Origin: Nitrospirota bacterium
GTDB lineage: Bacteria > Nitrospirota > Leptospirillia > Leptospirillales > Leptospirillaceae
DNA length: 39,549 bases
NCBI GenBank assembly: GCA_021820445.1
Contig: JAKADN010000011.1
Coordinates: forward strand, 1-39,549
Reading direction: 5' to 3'
The position numbers and the translations under genes were made by a program. Shown here piece by piece: positions 6,837 through 15,626 of this stretch. Position 1 is the stretch's first letter, and each line of letters opens with the position of its first letter. The notes under the pieces were generated by a model that searched no databases, had not been told where the DNA came from, and saw only the letters and a list, made by a program, of their open reading frames with translations.

Positions 6837-7412
6837 ATGAATCAGGCCAGCGAGACAGAACGGTTAAACAGTCCGACAGATCGGCTGGGACTTCGGTTTA
6901 TTCTTTTCGGAGTTTTTTGTCTGTTTGTCGGAACGCTCCAGGGTTTTCTCCAGTCCACCCCCAGAATTCGCCACTGGGTCCATATGACCGGACAGGCCGG
7001 CCATTTGGTGGACCCATTGGCCCATGCCCATATCAACCTTATCGGAGGAGTGGTATCGGTTGTCATGGCCATGGTGTATTACCTTCTTCCAAGACTTTCC
7101 GGGAGACAGATATGGAGCCAGATGTTAGGGGAGTTGAGCTTCGTTTTCATGGTTTCGGGGGTCCTGGCCTTCTATAGCGTTCTTCTGACATTCGGCATTC
7201 TGGAGGGAAACAGGATGCTCGATCAGGGGATCGTCTATCCATTGGCGAGGGCCGTCTATCAGCCCTATCACAAAATTGGATTCGTGCTGGCGGCCCTTCT
7301 GATGGGGATCGGTCACTGGACCTTCGTCTTCAATGTTTTTGCCACCGTCTGGTCCCGTGACCCCAAAAAGGGTTTGGAGACGATGACGCGGCCCGCGAAG
7401 GAAAGGGTTTGA
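6837..7412 (+). CDS. Short heme-copper-oxidase subunit I-like membrane protein (paralogue A)
   Basis: 191 residues with about four membrane helices. ATG with AAGAGG six bases before; the open frame extends upstream through another gene. The central motif AHAHINLIGG followed by a helix ending YYLLPR resembles the helix II heme-ligand region of CcoN/NorB-type subunits, and there are further His residues at RHWVHMTGQAGH, YHKIG and GHWTF. It is far too short for a 12-helix catalytic subunit and lacks the helix VI-VII copper site. It probably binds heme b or acts as an accessory subunit. A second copy of the fold lies at 8571. The stop overlaps the next start (TTGA). Confidence 0.75.
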   Translation: MNQASETERLNSPTDRLGLRFILFGVFCLFVGTLQGFLQSTPRIRHWVHMTGQAGHLVDPLAHAHINLIGGVVSVVMAMVYYLLPRLSGRQIWSQMLGELSFVFMVSGVLAFYSVLLTFGILEGNRMLDQGIVYPLARAVYQPYHKIGFVLAALLMGIGHWTFVFNVFATVWSRDPKKGLETMTRPAKERV

Positions 7413-8548
7413 GCAGGATGGAAGAGGAAAAAAATAAGGAAATACTTGAAAGTAAAACTCCCTCCGACAATCTAGAAAAGAAGGCATCCCCTCGGATCAG
7501 TTCTGACGACGACGATCTGGCCCCCGCCGAAATGTCCCCCTGGCAGCTCCCCTGGAAGGCCATTACAATCACCTTTGTCCTTCTCATCCTCATTGCCGGG
7601 GCCGTTCATGTCGTGGGACTGGCGTCGAACAGGATCGTCCGTCTTTCGACGGCAGGGGTCCGAAAGCATGGCACCGCCCCCGGAGAATTTCGTCCGATGG
7701 GGGGAGTCCTGACGGAAGCCCTTCCCGGGACGAACGCATCCAAACTCAGCGCAGCATCGAAGAGCCTCCAGGAAGGGAAAAATCTCGCTCCGACCCCCCA
7801 GATCAATGTTGACGCTTCGGGGTACAAAATTCCGCAGGGATTCGTCCTGATCCCGGCGGGTCCATTTTGGATGGGTTCCGAAGACAACTTCGCCAACTTC
7901 GACGAAAAACCGGTGCACAAGGTTTTCCTGCCCCCTTTTCTGATTGAGAAAACCCTGGTGACAAACAGGGAGTACAAGGAATTTGTTGACGGGGCCCATT
8001 ATATTCCGCCCGCCAACTGGAAACACGGAACCTATCCTCCTGGAAGGGGCGACTACCCTGTGACCTTTGTGTCCATGGACAATGCCAAGGACTATGCGCG
8101 ATTCAGGAGCGGGAGGTTGTGTACGGAGGAGGAGTGGGAAAAGGCCGCCCGGGGCGTAGACAAGAGAATGTGGCCGTGGGGTGATGTCTGGGATCCCAGA
8201 CGAGCCAATGCGAATTATACTGTCGGAGACACCTCCCCCGTAAACCGGTATCCCATGGGAGCCAGCCCCTATGGCGTTCTCGACATGGCCGGGAATGTCT
8301 TTGAATGGACGAGCTCGAAGTATAGACCCTATCCGGGAAACACGGCTAACAAGGCCCGGTTCTATTCCTATCGGGTCGATGCGACGGGAGCTCTTCATCC
8401 CGTCAAGGGAAAGTCCTACTTTGTGTTGCGTGGGGGATCCTGGAAGAGCGATCAATACAGCGCCCGGGTCAGCGCCAGAAATCCGACCTGGCCATTCTAT
8501 GCCTCGGACTTTTTCGGGTTTCGCCTTTGCATGGATGCAAAACGATAA
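7409..8548 (+). CDS. Membrane-anchored SUMF1/formylglycine-generating-enzyme fold protein (NirV-like)
   Basis: 379 residues: an acidic cytosolic N-terminus, one helix (about 50-71), a linker, then an FGE-sulfatase fold from about residue 141 (GFVLIPAGPFWMGS) to the end, including GRLCTEEEWEKAARG, YGVLDMAGNVFEWTSS and RGGSW (341-345). True FGEs have a catalytic Cys pair shortly after the GGS motif; here that stretch has no Cys, so formylglycine formation is unlikely. SUMF1-fold proteins (NirV) occur in nitrite reductase operons, so a structural or maturation role for the oxidase is inferred. The start is TTG 7409 (coupled to the preceding stop) or ATG 7418. Confidence 0.82.
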   Translation: MSRMEEEKNKEILESKTPSDNLEKKASPRISSDDDDLAPAEMSPWQLPWKAITITFVLLILIAGAVHVVGLASNRIVRLSTAGVRKHGTAPGEFRPMGGVLTEALPGTNASKLSAASKSLQEGKNLAPTPQINVDASGYKIPQGFVLIPAGPFWMGSEDNFANFDEKPVHKVFLPPFLIEKTLVTNREYKEFVDGAHYIPPANWKHGTYPPGRGDYPVTFVSMDNAKDYARFRSGRLCTEEEWEKAARGVDKRMWPWGDVWDPRRANANYTVGDTSPVNRYPMGASPYGVLDMAGNVFEWTSSKYRPYPGNTANKARFYSYRVDATGALHPVKGKSYFVLRGGSWKSDQYSARVSARNPTWPFYASDFFGFRLCMDAKR

Positions 8549-8570
8549 ATGAACGGTGGAGGAGTCTGTC

Positions 8571-9173
8571 ATGACGAGGGATGAAAAGATCAAGGATTAC
8601 ATCATGAAGTTTTACTACGCCTGTCTCCTGTACGCGATTATCGGCTTTTCCTGGGGTGCGGTGATGGGCGGGGTGGAAACCTTTCGGAACTTCGTCCAGG
8701 CCGGCGCAGGGGGCCCCTCCGATCTGATCGTGCTCGGACACACCCATATCAATCTTCTGGGGTGGGTCGAAATGGCGATCTTCGGTTCGATGTATTTTAT
8801 TGTCCCGAAGATATTCAATGGTCCTCTTTACAGCTACCGACTTCTGAAAATTCATTTCTGGATGCACAACATCAGTCTCGTCGGAATGGTCCTCGCCTTT
8901 TGCATCGCCGGATACAAGGGCGGAATGATCCTTCTCCACGGAAATGTGGCCGATATCAAGCCCGTGGAAGCCCCTTACATGGAAATGGTCGGGATCTTCG
9001 GCCTTTTCGTCCTTCTGGCCAATATCATCTTTGCCTATAACATCTACATGACGGTCCAGGTGGCCAAGGGACGGCGTCAACTCCCGGCCAGCGAGCGCGA
9101 AGAGACTCCCGCCGGAATCATGCCTGGCATGTCGCCATCGGCCGGAACGCTCCGCCAGTCGGGAAATCATTGA
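8571..9173 (+). CDS. Short heme-copper-oxidase subunit I-like membrane protein (paralogue B)
   Basis: 200 residues with about four helices. ATG start with GGAGGAG seven bases upstream. Helix 1 (YYACLLYAIIGFSWG) is followed by GHTHINLLGWVEMAIFG, then a helix ending YFIVPK, a His-rich turn (KIHFWMHNIS) and a last helix (LLANIIFAYNIYMTV). The order matches the N-terminal part of the heme-copper oxidase subunit I family, but the copper-site helices are missing. It shares HINL(L/I)G and layout with the protein at 6837, so the two probably arose by duplication and may pair. The C-terminal 40 residues are polar. Confidence 0.78.
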   Translation: MTRDEKIKDYIMKFYYACLLYAIIGFSWGAVMGGVETFRNFVQAGAGGPSDLIVLGHTHINLLGWVEMAIFGSMYFIVPKIFNGPLYSYRLLKIHFWMHNISLVGMVLAFCIAGYKGGMILLHGNVADIKPVEAPYMEMVGIFGLFVLLANIIFAYNIYMTVQVAKGRRQLPASEREETPAGIMPGMSPSAGTLRQSGNH

Positions 9174-9445
9174 AAAGCGGCCGTCTTTTGACAAGACTTT
9201 ACAAACCCCTTCTCCTGGGGGCAATATGGGGATTGGGGATCGTAGGCCTACCGGATTTGTCCTGGGCCTACCTTCCCCGGTATGTTCACGTTACTCTGGG
9301 ACTTCCCTGGTTTGCCTACCTTTTCTTTTTGCTGGGGGTCCTGGTCCCCGTCTTTCTCTATCTTGGAATTTCCTGGTATTTCAAGCGGGAGCTGGAGCAG
9401 ACGGGACACGGCAAGGGACCACGGGACGAAGATTCCGAGGAGTAG
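9170..9445 (+). CDS. Two-helix small membrane protein, oxidase cluster
   Basis: 91 residues from a TTG that overlaps the preceding stop (ATTGA). An alternative in-frame TTG lies six codons on. Helix 1 (about 12-33, LLLGAIWGLGIVGLPDLSWA) could also be read as a signal peptide with a WA-Y junction; helix 2 spans about 45-68. The C-terminus is charged (GHGKGPRDEDSEE). No family is recognised; membrane placement and operon position suggest oxidase association. Confidence 0.62.
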   Translation: MKSGRLLTRLYKPLLLGAIWGLGIVGLPDLSWAYLPRYVHVTLGLPWFAYLFFLLGVLVPVFLYLGISWYFKRELEQTGHGKGPRDEDSEE

Positions 9446-9493
9446 GAACTCCGGGGGCGGCTCATTCACTCAAGGAACGGGAGCCCTCATTCC

Positions 9494-10822
9494 ATGGAAC
9501 AGACGCAACCTCTCATACCGATGCCGAAAATCGGCACTCAGCCAGTCAAAACCCAAAAAATCCGGGTCACCCATATTCGTTACGCCGTACAGATCGCTGT
9601 CATCCTGCTCCTGATCACCCTGCCATTTACCGGTATCTTTCATATCGACCTTTCGACCGGACGGTTCGTTTTGTTCGGATACCAGGTATGGTGGAGCGAT
9701 TTCTTTTTGATCCTTCCTTTCTGGCTTTTTGTGATCACAGCCATGACGGCTGTCTATGCCGTCCTCGGGATGGTCTATTGCGGTTGGGCCTGCATTCAGA
9801 ACACCTTTGCCGAGTGGACGAACGGGTTGGCCAAGCTGGCCTTCGGGTCCGCAACGCTTGGGCCCGGGATCGGAGAGGTCTCTCTTTCCGCCCCTCGGAT
9901 CCGGAAGGTTTCTTTTTTCAGGAAGGGAGTCCAGTGGTCGATCTTCCTGGCGGGCGTGACCCTGTTTTCCCTCGTCGTGTCGGTGATCATAACGGCCTAT
10001 GTGATCCCTCCGAAGACTCTGTATCAGGATCTCGTCACGGGCCGCAACCATACCGCCTACTGGCTGATCTTCGGAATCGGGGGAGTGATGTTTCTCAATC
10101 TTCTCCTCGTCCGGCACTACTGGTGCAAATGGGTCTGCCCCTACCCTCTCTGGCAGCACATGTTCAAGACGGACGACACACTGAAGGTGGCCTTTGACCA
10201 CAAACGCCGAAACGAGTGCACCGGGTGCAATCTGTGTGTCAAATCCTGCTTTATCGATATCGACCCGAGGGATACGAAAAACTATTCGAGGTGCATCAAT
10301 TGCGGTGAATGCGTGGTGGCCTGCGAAGACTATTCGGCCAAGAGGGGCCTTCCGTCCTTGCTGACCTTTCACAAGAACGGGGTCTATGTTGATACGGACG
10401 GGGTCATGAAGGGGCGGAAGCTTTCTCCGGGCACCGTCCGTTTTGTCGTGGCCGGGATCGGAAGTCTCTTTCCACTGGCTCTCTTTATCTACGGGATTGT
10501 GACCTATTCCCCCTATCATGTGACGGTCAGTCAGGTCCCCGGTCGACTGGACCAGTTCGAGGTGGGACTTTACAACAAGACCCCCAGGCCTGAACAGTTC
10601 ACCATCGCCCAATCCGGATTGCCCTCCGATCGCGTCGCCTTCGAAACGACGAAGGTCGCCATTCCGCCCGGAGAGCACCGGAAAATTTATTTCACCGTGA
10701 ACTCCGGGCGGGATCTCCCTCCCGGTCTGCACAATTTCACTGTGACCGTGAATGCCCGAACACCCAACCCCGGACAGTACAGTCAGGCGGCGACGGTGTA
10801 TCTTCTGGGCGGGAAGTCCTAG
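9494..10822 (+). CDS. ccoG: Cytochrome c oxidase accessory protein CcoG (FixG/RdxA)
   Basis: 442 residues. N-terminal membrane helices (about 31-50, 65-95, 147-171, 189-207), Cys pairs YCGWAC (C96, C100) and WCKWVC (C211, C215), two 4Fe-4S motifs (C242, C245, C248, C252 and C267, C270, C273, C277), another helix near 318-338, and a C-terminal immunoglobulin-like FixG domain to the end. CcoG is a copper(II) reductase that supports copper delivery to cbb3 oxidases. It ends the plus-strand run and overlaps hisS tail-to-tail by four bases. Its presence is the best evidence that this locus serves a copper-containing oxidase. Confidence 0.93.
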   Translation: MEQTQPLIPMPKIGTQPVKTQKIRVTHIRYAVQIAVILLLITLPFTGIFHIDLSTGRFVLFGYQVWWSDFFLILPFWLFVITAMTAVYAVLGMVYCGWACIQNTFAEWTNGLAKLAFGSATLGPGIGEVSLSAPRIRKVSFFRKGVQWSIFLAGVTLFSLVVSVIITAYVIPPKTLYQDLVTGRNHTAYWLIFGIGGVMFLNLLLVRHYWCKWVCPYPLWQHMFKTDDTLKVAFDHKRRNECTGCNLCVKSCFIDIDPRDTKNYSRCINCGECVVACEDYSAKRGLPSLLTFHKNGVYVDTDGVMKGRKLSPGTVRFVVAGIGSLFPLALFIYGIVTYSPYHVTVSQVPGRLDQFEVGLYNKTPRPEQFTIAQSGLPSDRVAFETTKVAIPPGEHRKIYFTVNSGRDLPPGLHNFTVTVNARTPNPGQYSQAATVYLLGGKS

Positions 10823-12105
10823 ACCGGATCCGGGGTCCAAGGCTCTCGAAGGGCCTTGGACAGGTACTCGGGAGGAAATGTCGGCAGGGACTTCTGGATT
10901 CCCGTCGCCAGATGCTTGATCGTGATTGTCCCGGTCGACAGCTCGTCGCCTCCCAGGAGCCCGATAAAGAGGGCTCCTTCCCTCTCCGCCTGGAGGAAGG
11001 CCTTTTTGAGACGGGTCTGACCGAAAATGCCGACCGCCGAGATCCCATTGTCTCTGAGCGAAGCGAGAATCCTGTGGGCATAAGGCCTTGCCGCCTCCTC
11101 GAGGGGATGGACCGCCAGATGGACGGCCGCTCCGGCTTTTTGGGGGAGCGTTCCGGCAAGTTCCCTGAGCAGGAAGAGTCTTTCGATTCCGATGGCCAAC
11201 CCGACCCCCGGAACATCGCCACCCCCGAGGTGACGGACAAGCCCGTTGTAGCGACCGCCGGCCGCCCACGTTGACTGAGCTCCCAATGCGTCAGAAACCC
11301 ACTCGAATGCCGTTTCGGTATAGTAGTCCAGCCCTCTGACGAGTCTGTGGCTCACGGTGAAGGAGATGCCCTCCCCTTCAAGACCCCGGCAGACCCTGTC
11401 GAAATGGCTTCTGGAGGCCGGGCAGAGAAATTCCACCAGGTGGGGGGCAGACTCGAGCACCGGCTGGCAGGAAGGAATTTTGCAGTCGAGAACCCTGAGG
11501 GGGTTGGTCTTTGTGCGGCGACGGCATGTCTCGCACAAAAGGTCGTGGTTCTTTTCGAGGTAATCGACCAGGATTTCCCGGTAGCCAGGACGGCATTCGG
11601 GGCAGCCCATGCTGTTGATGAGAAGACGGGAGGCCGGGACCCTTGATATCCCCGCATGGCGGCTGACCGTGGCAATCAGATCCACATCGTCGTCAGGGTC
11701 CGACGAGCCAAGAATTTCCGCTCCGGCCTGATGGAACTGTCGCAGGCGACCGGCCTGGGGACGTTCGTGTCTGAACATCGGACCCTGGTAGAAAAGTCTT
11801 TCCAGACGTCCCGGCTCCGCCAGCCGGTGTTCGATCGCCGCCCGGATCAGGGAGGCAGTCCCCTCCGGTCTGAGAGCCAGAGACTCTCCGCCTTTTCCGG
11901 AAAACAGGTACATCTCCTTTTCCACAATATCGGTCGACTCGCCGATCGATCGGGCGAAAAGGTCGGCGGACTCGAAAAGGGGAAGCCGGATTTCCCTGAA
12001 CCCGGAACGGCCGAAGACCTCTCGGACTTCGTCTTCCAGAAGGCGGAACAGTTCGGATTCGGGGGGGAGGAGATCTTTCACGCCACGGGGAGCTTGATAT
12101 TTCAT
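10819..12105 (-). CDS. hisS: Histidine-tRNA ligase
   Basis: 428 residues, normal length for bacterial HisRS. It charges tRNA-His in the cytosol. Visible class II features: motif 1 region near the N-terminus, motif 2 (FYQGPMFRHERPQAGRLRQF), the histidine-specific LVRGLDYYTETAFEW, motif 3 (GVGLAIGIERL) and a C-terminal anticodon-binding domain. I chose ATG 12105 (MKYQAPRGVKDLLP), because that is the classic HisRS N-terminus; the frame is open 68 codons further but the extra residues do not match. A mini zinc-like Cys group (CETCRRR) appears mid-protein. Confidence 0.95.
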   Translation of the reverse strand: MKYQAPRGVKDLLPPESELFRLLEDEVREVFGRSGFREIRLPLFESADLFARSIGESTDIVEKEMYLFSGKGGESLALRPEGTASLIRAAIEHRLAEPGRLERLFYQGPMFRHERPQAGRLRQFHQAGAEILGSSDPDDDVDLIATVSRHAGISRVPASRLLINSMGCPECRPGYREILVDYLEKNHDLLCETCRRRTKTNPLRVLDCKIPSCQPVLESAPHLVEFLCPASRSHFDRVCRGLEGEGISFTVSHRLVRGLDYYTETAFEWVSDALGAQSTWAAGGRYNGLVRHLGGGDVPGVGLAIGIERLFLLRELAGTLPQKAGAAVHLAVHPLEEAARPYAHRILASLRDNGISAVGIFGQTRLKKAFLQAEREGALFIGLLGGDELSTGTITIKHLATGIQKSLPTFPPEYLSKALREPWTPDPV

Positions 12106-12186
12106 TCGAATCCAATCTTGTGGTAGGAAATGAGAGGAAAAAGGGCCGTGGTTTTTTGCCGGCCCGGTCGTGATTGTCAAAAATTT

Positions 12187-12192
12187 ATTGTA
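12187..12192 (-). promoter_or_regulatory. Possible -10 box for hisS
   Basis: TACAAT on the minus strand (5 of 6 to TATAAT) lies about 80 bases before the hisS start, just inside the divergent gap with the methyltransferase gene. No convincing -35 is seen. Confidence 0.25.
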
Positions 12193-12202
12193 GCAGAGGG
12201 CG

Positions 12203-13333
12203 ATGAGAAACAAAAAGAGTCGAAAGGTGGCCGTTCTCGAGGCGCTGTCACGTGGATTCACCCAAAGAACCCTCGACGCCGGGTATATGGACGATCCCGA
12301 ATCCCGCAAGGCCTACGGGGAGTATTTCGGAACGGTGGGCTTCGAAAAGGGAGCTGCGATTTCCCGGGAGATCAGGAACAGGAACCTCCTGGCTTTTGAA
12401 GGAAAAAAGCGCCTGTCGATGGTCGACCTCGGAACCGGAACCGGGGAGTTTGTCCGTGGGCTTTCGGAGGGTTTTCTTCCGGAGAACGCGGCAGGGATCG
12501 ATCTTCTGTGCGTCGACCGCTCCATGGCCGTCCTCCAGGACTTTTCGGATCTGTGGAATCCTTCCGGCCCCATCCGCCTTCGTCTCCTTCCGGCCCTCCT
12601 TCCGGAGACAAAGGAGCTCCTCAAAGAAGTGGAGGGGGGGATCGATCTTCTCTCTATGGCCAACCTTCTGGCGGAAAATGAAGCGCGTCTGCCGGAGTTC
12701 CGTGAACTTCTCGCCACCCTTTTCACCCGACTGTCTCCGGGAGGGATGATGGTCCTCGTCGAGCCGGCGGACAAACGCTCATCCCGTTCCCTGCTCTCTC
12801 TTGGGGACGATCTTATGACACTCTTTCCGGACCTTCGCGTGGACGCTCCCTGTCCGAACGACCGGAGAGGCCCTTGTCCGGCCCTCGACGATCCGGGAGA
12901 CTGGTGCCACGAGGACAGACCGATGGCCTTTTCGTCCGCCCTCACCCGAACCGCGGCCTCTCTGGGCCACGTCAAGGATTCCCTGAAGATGACCTATTTG
13001 CTCCTTTCCCGGAGGGAGGGCAGGGTCGAGGGGGACAGCAGGCCTACCTTGCGTCTCGTTTCCCCGCTTCACAAGGAAAAAGGGTTGTCGTGGGGGCTGT
13101 TCTGCGACGGGAGATCCCTCATTCGTCTGCGTCTCCTGAACCGGAACCGGGACAGGGACACGAAGTCCTTCGGCCGGTTGAGACGCGGTGACACCCTCAT
13201 TGACCCGAGGATCGGGGAGAACCTTCCGGCGAGCCCGGAGGGACCGTTCGTGGAGTGGCCGGCCGGACGTCCCGTGGTCGGGGTCCGACGTCCGGACGGA
13301 GCCCCCTGGAATGCCCAGACGGAGGAGGGATGA
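12203..13333 (+). CDS. Rsm22/METTL17-family SAM-dependent methyltransferase-like protein
   Basis: 376 residues. A SAM-binding Rossmann motif is clear (MVDLGTGTGEF, about residue 72-82), and the family hallmark lies near 218-242: PCPNDRRGPCP followed by DWCHEDRP. In mitochondrial Rsm22/METTL17 these Cys residues bind an Fe-S cluster and the protein aids small-ribosomal-subunit assembly; bacterial members are annotated as ribosomal methyltransferases without firm proof. ATG start with GAGGG only two bases upstream, so an alternative start is possible. The stop overlaps the next gene (TGATG). Confidence 0.8.
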   Translation: MRNKKSRKVAVLEALSRGFTQRTLDAGYMDDPESRKAYGEYFGTVGFEKGAAISREIRNRNLLAFEGKKRLSMVDLGTGTGEFVRGLSEGFLPENAAGIDLLCVDRSMAVLQDFSDLWNPSGPIRLRLLPALLPETKELLKEVEGGIDLLSMANLLAENEARLPEFRELLATLFTRLSPGGMMVLVEPADKRSSRSLLSLGDDLMTLFPDLRVDAPCPNDRRGPCPALDDPGDWCHEDRPMAFSSALTRTAASLGHVKDSLKMTYLLLSRREGRVEGDSRPTLRLVSPLHKEKGLSWGLFCDGRSLIRLRLLNRNRDRDTKSFGRLRRGDTLIDPRIGENLPASPEGPFVEWPAGRPVVGVRRPDGAPWNAQTEEG

Positions 13334-14127
13334 TGGAGATTTGGCCGGTGATGGCGCCGCACAGCCCGGATCTCCTGTCCTCCTGGAAGGCTGGATCCGA
13401 TCGGGAGATGCTCGGAGGGTTCGTGAAGTTGCGGCAAGAGCTTTTCTCCCGCTCGTCCGAACCCTTTTCCGCGGTCATTGCCTATACGCCGGGGTGGCAA
13501 ACCCGCCATGTGACCCTTGTCGATGCCGCCCCCGAGCACTGCTCCTCCCGTGACTTTGCCGGATTCGGTCACCATTACCAGTACGACCCTCCGGGAGACC
13601 CTGTCCTGGCACGACGTATGATGGCTTCCGCCCGCACACGGGGGATCTCCGTCGCCGAAGGAATCCATGGCGTGGACCATGCGATCTCGGTGCCCCTTTT
13701 CTTTCTCCTCCCGGAAGGGGTGACCCCTGTCGTTCCTGTCTCCCAGTCACTCTCGGGGGTCAGGCAGGCCTCTCTTCTGGGGGAATCCCTCAGGAAGCTC
13801 GAAAGCAACGGTTTGAAAAGGCTCCTCCTGCTTGTGTCGGGGGTCTGGTCCCAGAATCCCCTCGAGATGGCCAAAGGGCAGGAAGATCCCCTCATTCCGC
13901 GCTGGACGGAACGAATCATGAAAAGTGTCCTCGAGCGGGAGATCCCGGACTGGAGCTTCCTTCCGGAGGTCGGCCGGGAGATCCTCGATCGGCTCGACCC
14001 TCCGGGACGGTTGCGGGAACTGCATCTTCTCAAGGGACTGGATGTCCGTGGAGGACGGTTGTGGGCCAAGGAGCGGATCCCGGGTCTTGTCCAGATCCTG
14101 GCCAGCTTCGAGCCGGTGATCGTCTGA
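13333..14127 (+). CDS. LigB/DODA-fold protein (extradiol dioxygenase-like), possibly degenerate
   Basis: 264 residues; ATG 13333 is spaced seven bases from GGAGG, with ATG 13330 as an alternative. The fold is suggested by APHSPDLL at the N-terminus, GFGHHYQYDPPGDPVLARRM in the middle, and GIHGVDHAISVPLFFLLP, which matches the DODA/class III extradiol dioxygenase motif. Such enzymes bind Fe or Zn by several His residues. Here the usual S-x-H-W His after the first strand is replaced (AYTPGWQ) and no late His motif is obvious, so catalysis is uncertain. It is coupled to the Rsm22-like gene by overlapping ends. From 14128 to 14299 I see no gene. Confidence 0.55.
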   Translation: MEIWPVMAPHSPDLLSSWKAGSDREMLGGFVKLRQELFSRSSEPFSAVIAYTPGWQTRHVTLVDAAPEHCSSRDFAGFGHHYQYDPPGDPVLARRMMASARTRGISVAEGIHGVDHAISVPLFFLLPEGVTPVVPVSQSLSGVRQASLLGESLRKLESNGLKRLLLLVSGVWSQNPLEMAKGQEDPLIPRWTERIMKSVLEREIPDWSFLPEVGREILDRLDPPGRLRELHLLKGLDVRGGRLWAKERIPGLVQILASFEPVIV

Positions 14128-14299
14128 GGCGAGGCCTCTTGCGCGGCATTTTTCCGCAGGAGTCATTCCGGTCGCCTGGGACTCCGGCCCTTCACAGGAA
14201 AATCAGAGGTTTTCCCGGGCCTCTCCCTTTTTCATTTGGACATCCGAGATCCCTCCCCCGCATCCTCAATCCCTATAACCCGTGGCTCATGTTCAGCTT

Positions 14300-14327
14300 T
14301 TGAAAAAAGTCCCGATAAGAGTATCAT
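14300..14327 (+). promoter_or_regulatory. Sigma-70-type promoter of the chemotaxis operon
   Basis: TTGAAA (14300-14305), 16-base spacer, TATCAT (14322-14327), each 5 of 6 to consensus. It lies about 50 bases before the first chemoreceptor gene. A CCCGATAA inside the spacer resembles a flagellar sigma-28 -10 (7 of 8), but no TAAA box is placed upstream of it. Confidence 0.55.
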
Positions 14328-14375
14328 GGTGAGCGTTTCCGGCTCCTAACAATTCATCACTTCCGGAGGAGTTCC

Positions 14376-15563
14376 ATGAGTTTGTTCGGGGGAGGCAGTC
14401 GTCGCGAGGAAGGGCAGAAGCAGGCGGCCTCAATTTCAGAGGGATCCGAGAAGGATTTTCTAAACGACCCCCGGGTCCTCCGGAAGATTCTGGACGCGGT
14501 CCCCGATCTGGGGATCGCGATCGCCTCAACGGAGGCGGGAAGCGGCCGCACGGGAAATCGGATTCTTTACATGAACCAGGCCATGAAGTCGATCGTCTCC
14601 GCCATGGAGGAAGAAATGAAGCGCTCCTTCGGCGTCTCCTCCTCCGAGGTGATGGACGGCTCCATTCACCGGTTCCACAAGGATCCGGACCGGATCCGGA
14701 AGATTCTCGAAGGGCTTCGCCCGGGAGAGGTCAGGCGAAACCAGGTGATGGAGATCGGGGGGATTTCCCTGCTCTCCACAACGGAGAAGATCTCGGATCC
14801 TGATTCCGGGCGGAACCTGGGATACATGACCCTCTTCCGGGACGTCACGGCCGACAAGATGCTCGAGAATTCGGTCGCGTCCCAGAGCCGTTCCTCCCAG
14901 GGCCTTTCCACGGCGATGGGGGAACTCGATTCCGGCATCCGGGAAATCGTGGCGGCGACCGGCAAGGTGGCGGCCGAGTCGCAGAAGACGCGCTCCGAAG
15001 GAGAGGCGGGACGCCAGACCCTCGAAGCGCTCCTCTCCCAAGTCCTGGAGGCGGGAGAGGCGATGCGCGCCCTGGCCGAGGTCGTGAACGGGCTCAACAC
15101 CCGGAGCCAGGAGATCGGAAAGGTGGTCGAGGTGATCGACGACATCGCGAGCCAGACGAATCTTCTGGCCTTGAACGCCGCGATCGAGGCGGCGCGGGCC
15201 GGGGAGCAGGGGCGGGGGTTCGCGGTGGTGGCCGACGAAGTGAGAAAACTCGCGGAACGGACCATCCGGGCCACCAAGGAGATCGGCTCGACCATCCGGG
15301 AGACCCAGGGAGAGACGACCCGCACGGCGACGCTCATCCGTGGAACCCTCGGAAAGGTCGAGGAAAGCCAGAAAAAGGCCCAGGGGGTGGGAACGGTCTT
15401 CGCCTCGATCGTCGATCATGCGTCGATTCTCTCCGAGACCCTCAAGGGCATCGTGGGGGTGACGGAAAAGCAGTCCCGCAATGTGTCGGCCGTCCGGGGG
15501 CAACTCGATTCATTGGTGGCCGAACTCAACGGGAATCTCAAAAAGGTGACAAAAGGACACTGA
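14376..15563 (+). CDS. Cytoplasmic methyl-accepting chemotaxis protein with N-terminal PAS-like domain
   Basis: 395 residues with no membrane helix or signal peptide, so soluble. Residues about 31-160 form a PAS-like domain ([12 protein letters not shown] ... ILYMNQAM ... FHKDPDR ... [11 protein letters not shown]). The signalling domain follows from about 165, with the hairpin tip near 257-296 ([32 protein letters not shown]). Such receptors control CheA via CheW/CheV. ATG with GGAGGAG upstream. It is the first gene of a four-gene operon with an ODP-like protein, a second receptor and CheV. The PAS ligand cannot be read from sequence; two His residues (H98, H101) lie in the domain. Confidence 0.92.
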   Translation: MSLFGGGSRREEGQKQAASISEGSEKDFLNDPRVLRKILDAVPDLGIAIASTEAGSGRTGNRILYMNQAMKSIVSAMEEEMKRSFGVSSSEVMDGSIHRFHKDPDRIRKILEGLRPGEVRRNQVMEIGGISLLSTTEKISDPDSGRNLGYMTLFRDVTADKMLENSVASQSRSSQGLSTAMGELDSGIREIVAATGKVAAESQKTRSEGEAGRQTLEALLSQVLEAGEAMRALAEVVNGLNTRSQEIGKVVEVIDDIASQTNLLALNAAIEAARAGEQGRGFAVVADEVRKLAERTIRATKEIGSTIRETQGETTRTATLIRGTLGKVEESQKKAQGVGTVFASIVDHASILSETLKGIVGVTEKQSRNVSAVRGQLDSLVAELNGNLKKVTKGH

Positions 15564-15626
15564 CCCGGATCCATTCAGAGAAGTCCTTTCGGATCGGGCG
15601 TCGGTCAACATCGAGGAGGAGGTGCG

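Noticed and set aside
9470-11269. 599-codon minus-strand open frame across ccoG and the end of hisS
   Set aside because: Arg/Gly/Pro-rich translation with no motif; ccoG on the plus strand has all its iron-sulfur and helix features.
14311-14318. Sigma-28 (flagellar) -10-like CCCGATAA before the chemotaxis operon
   Set aside because: No TAAA-type -35 at the needed distance; a better sigma-70 match covers the same place.
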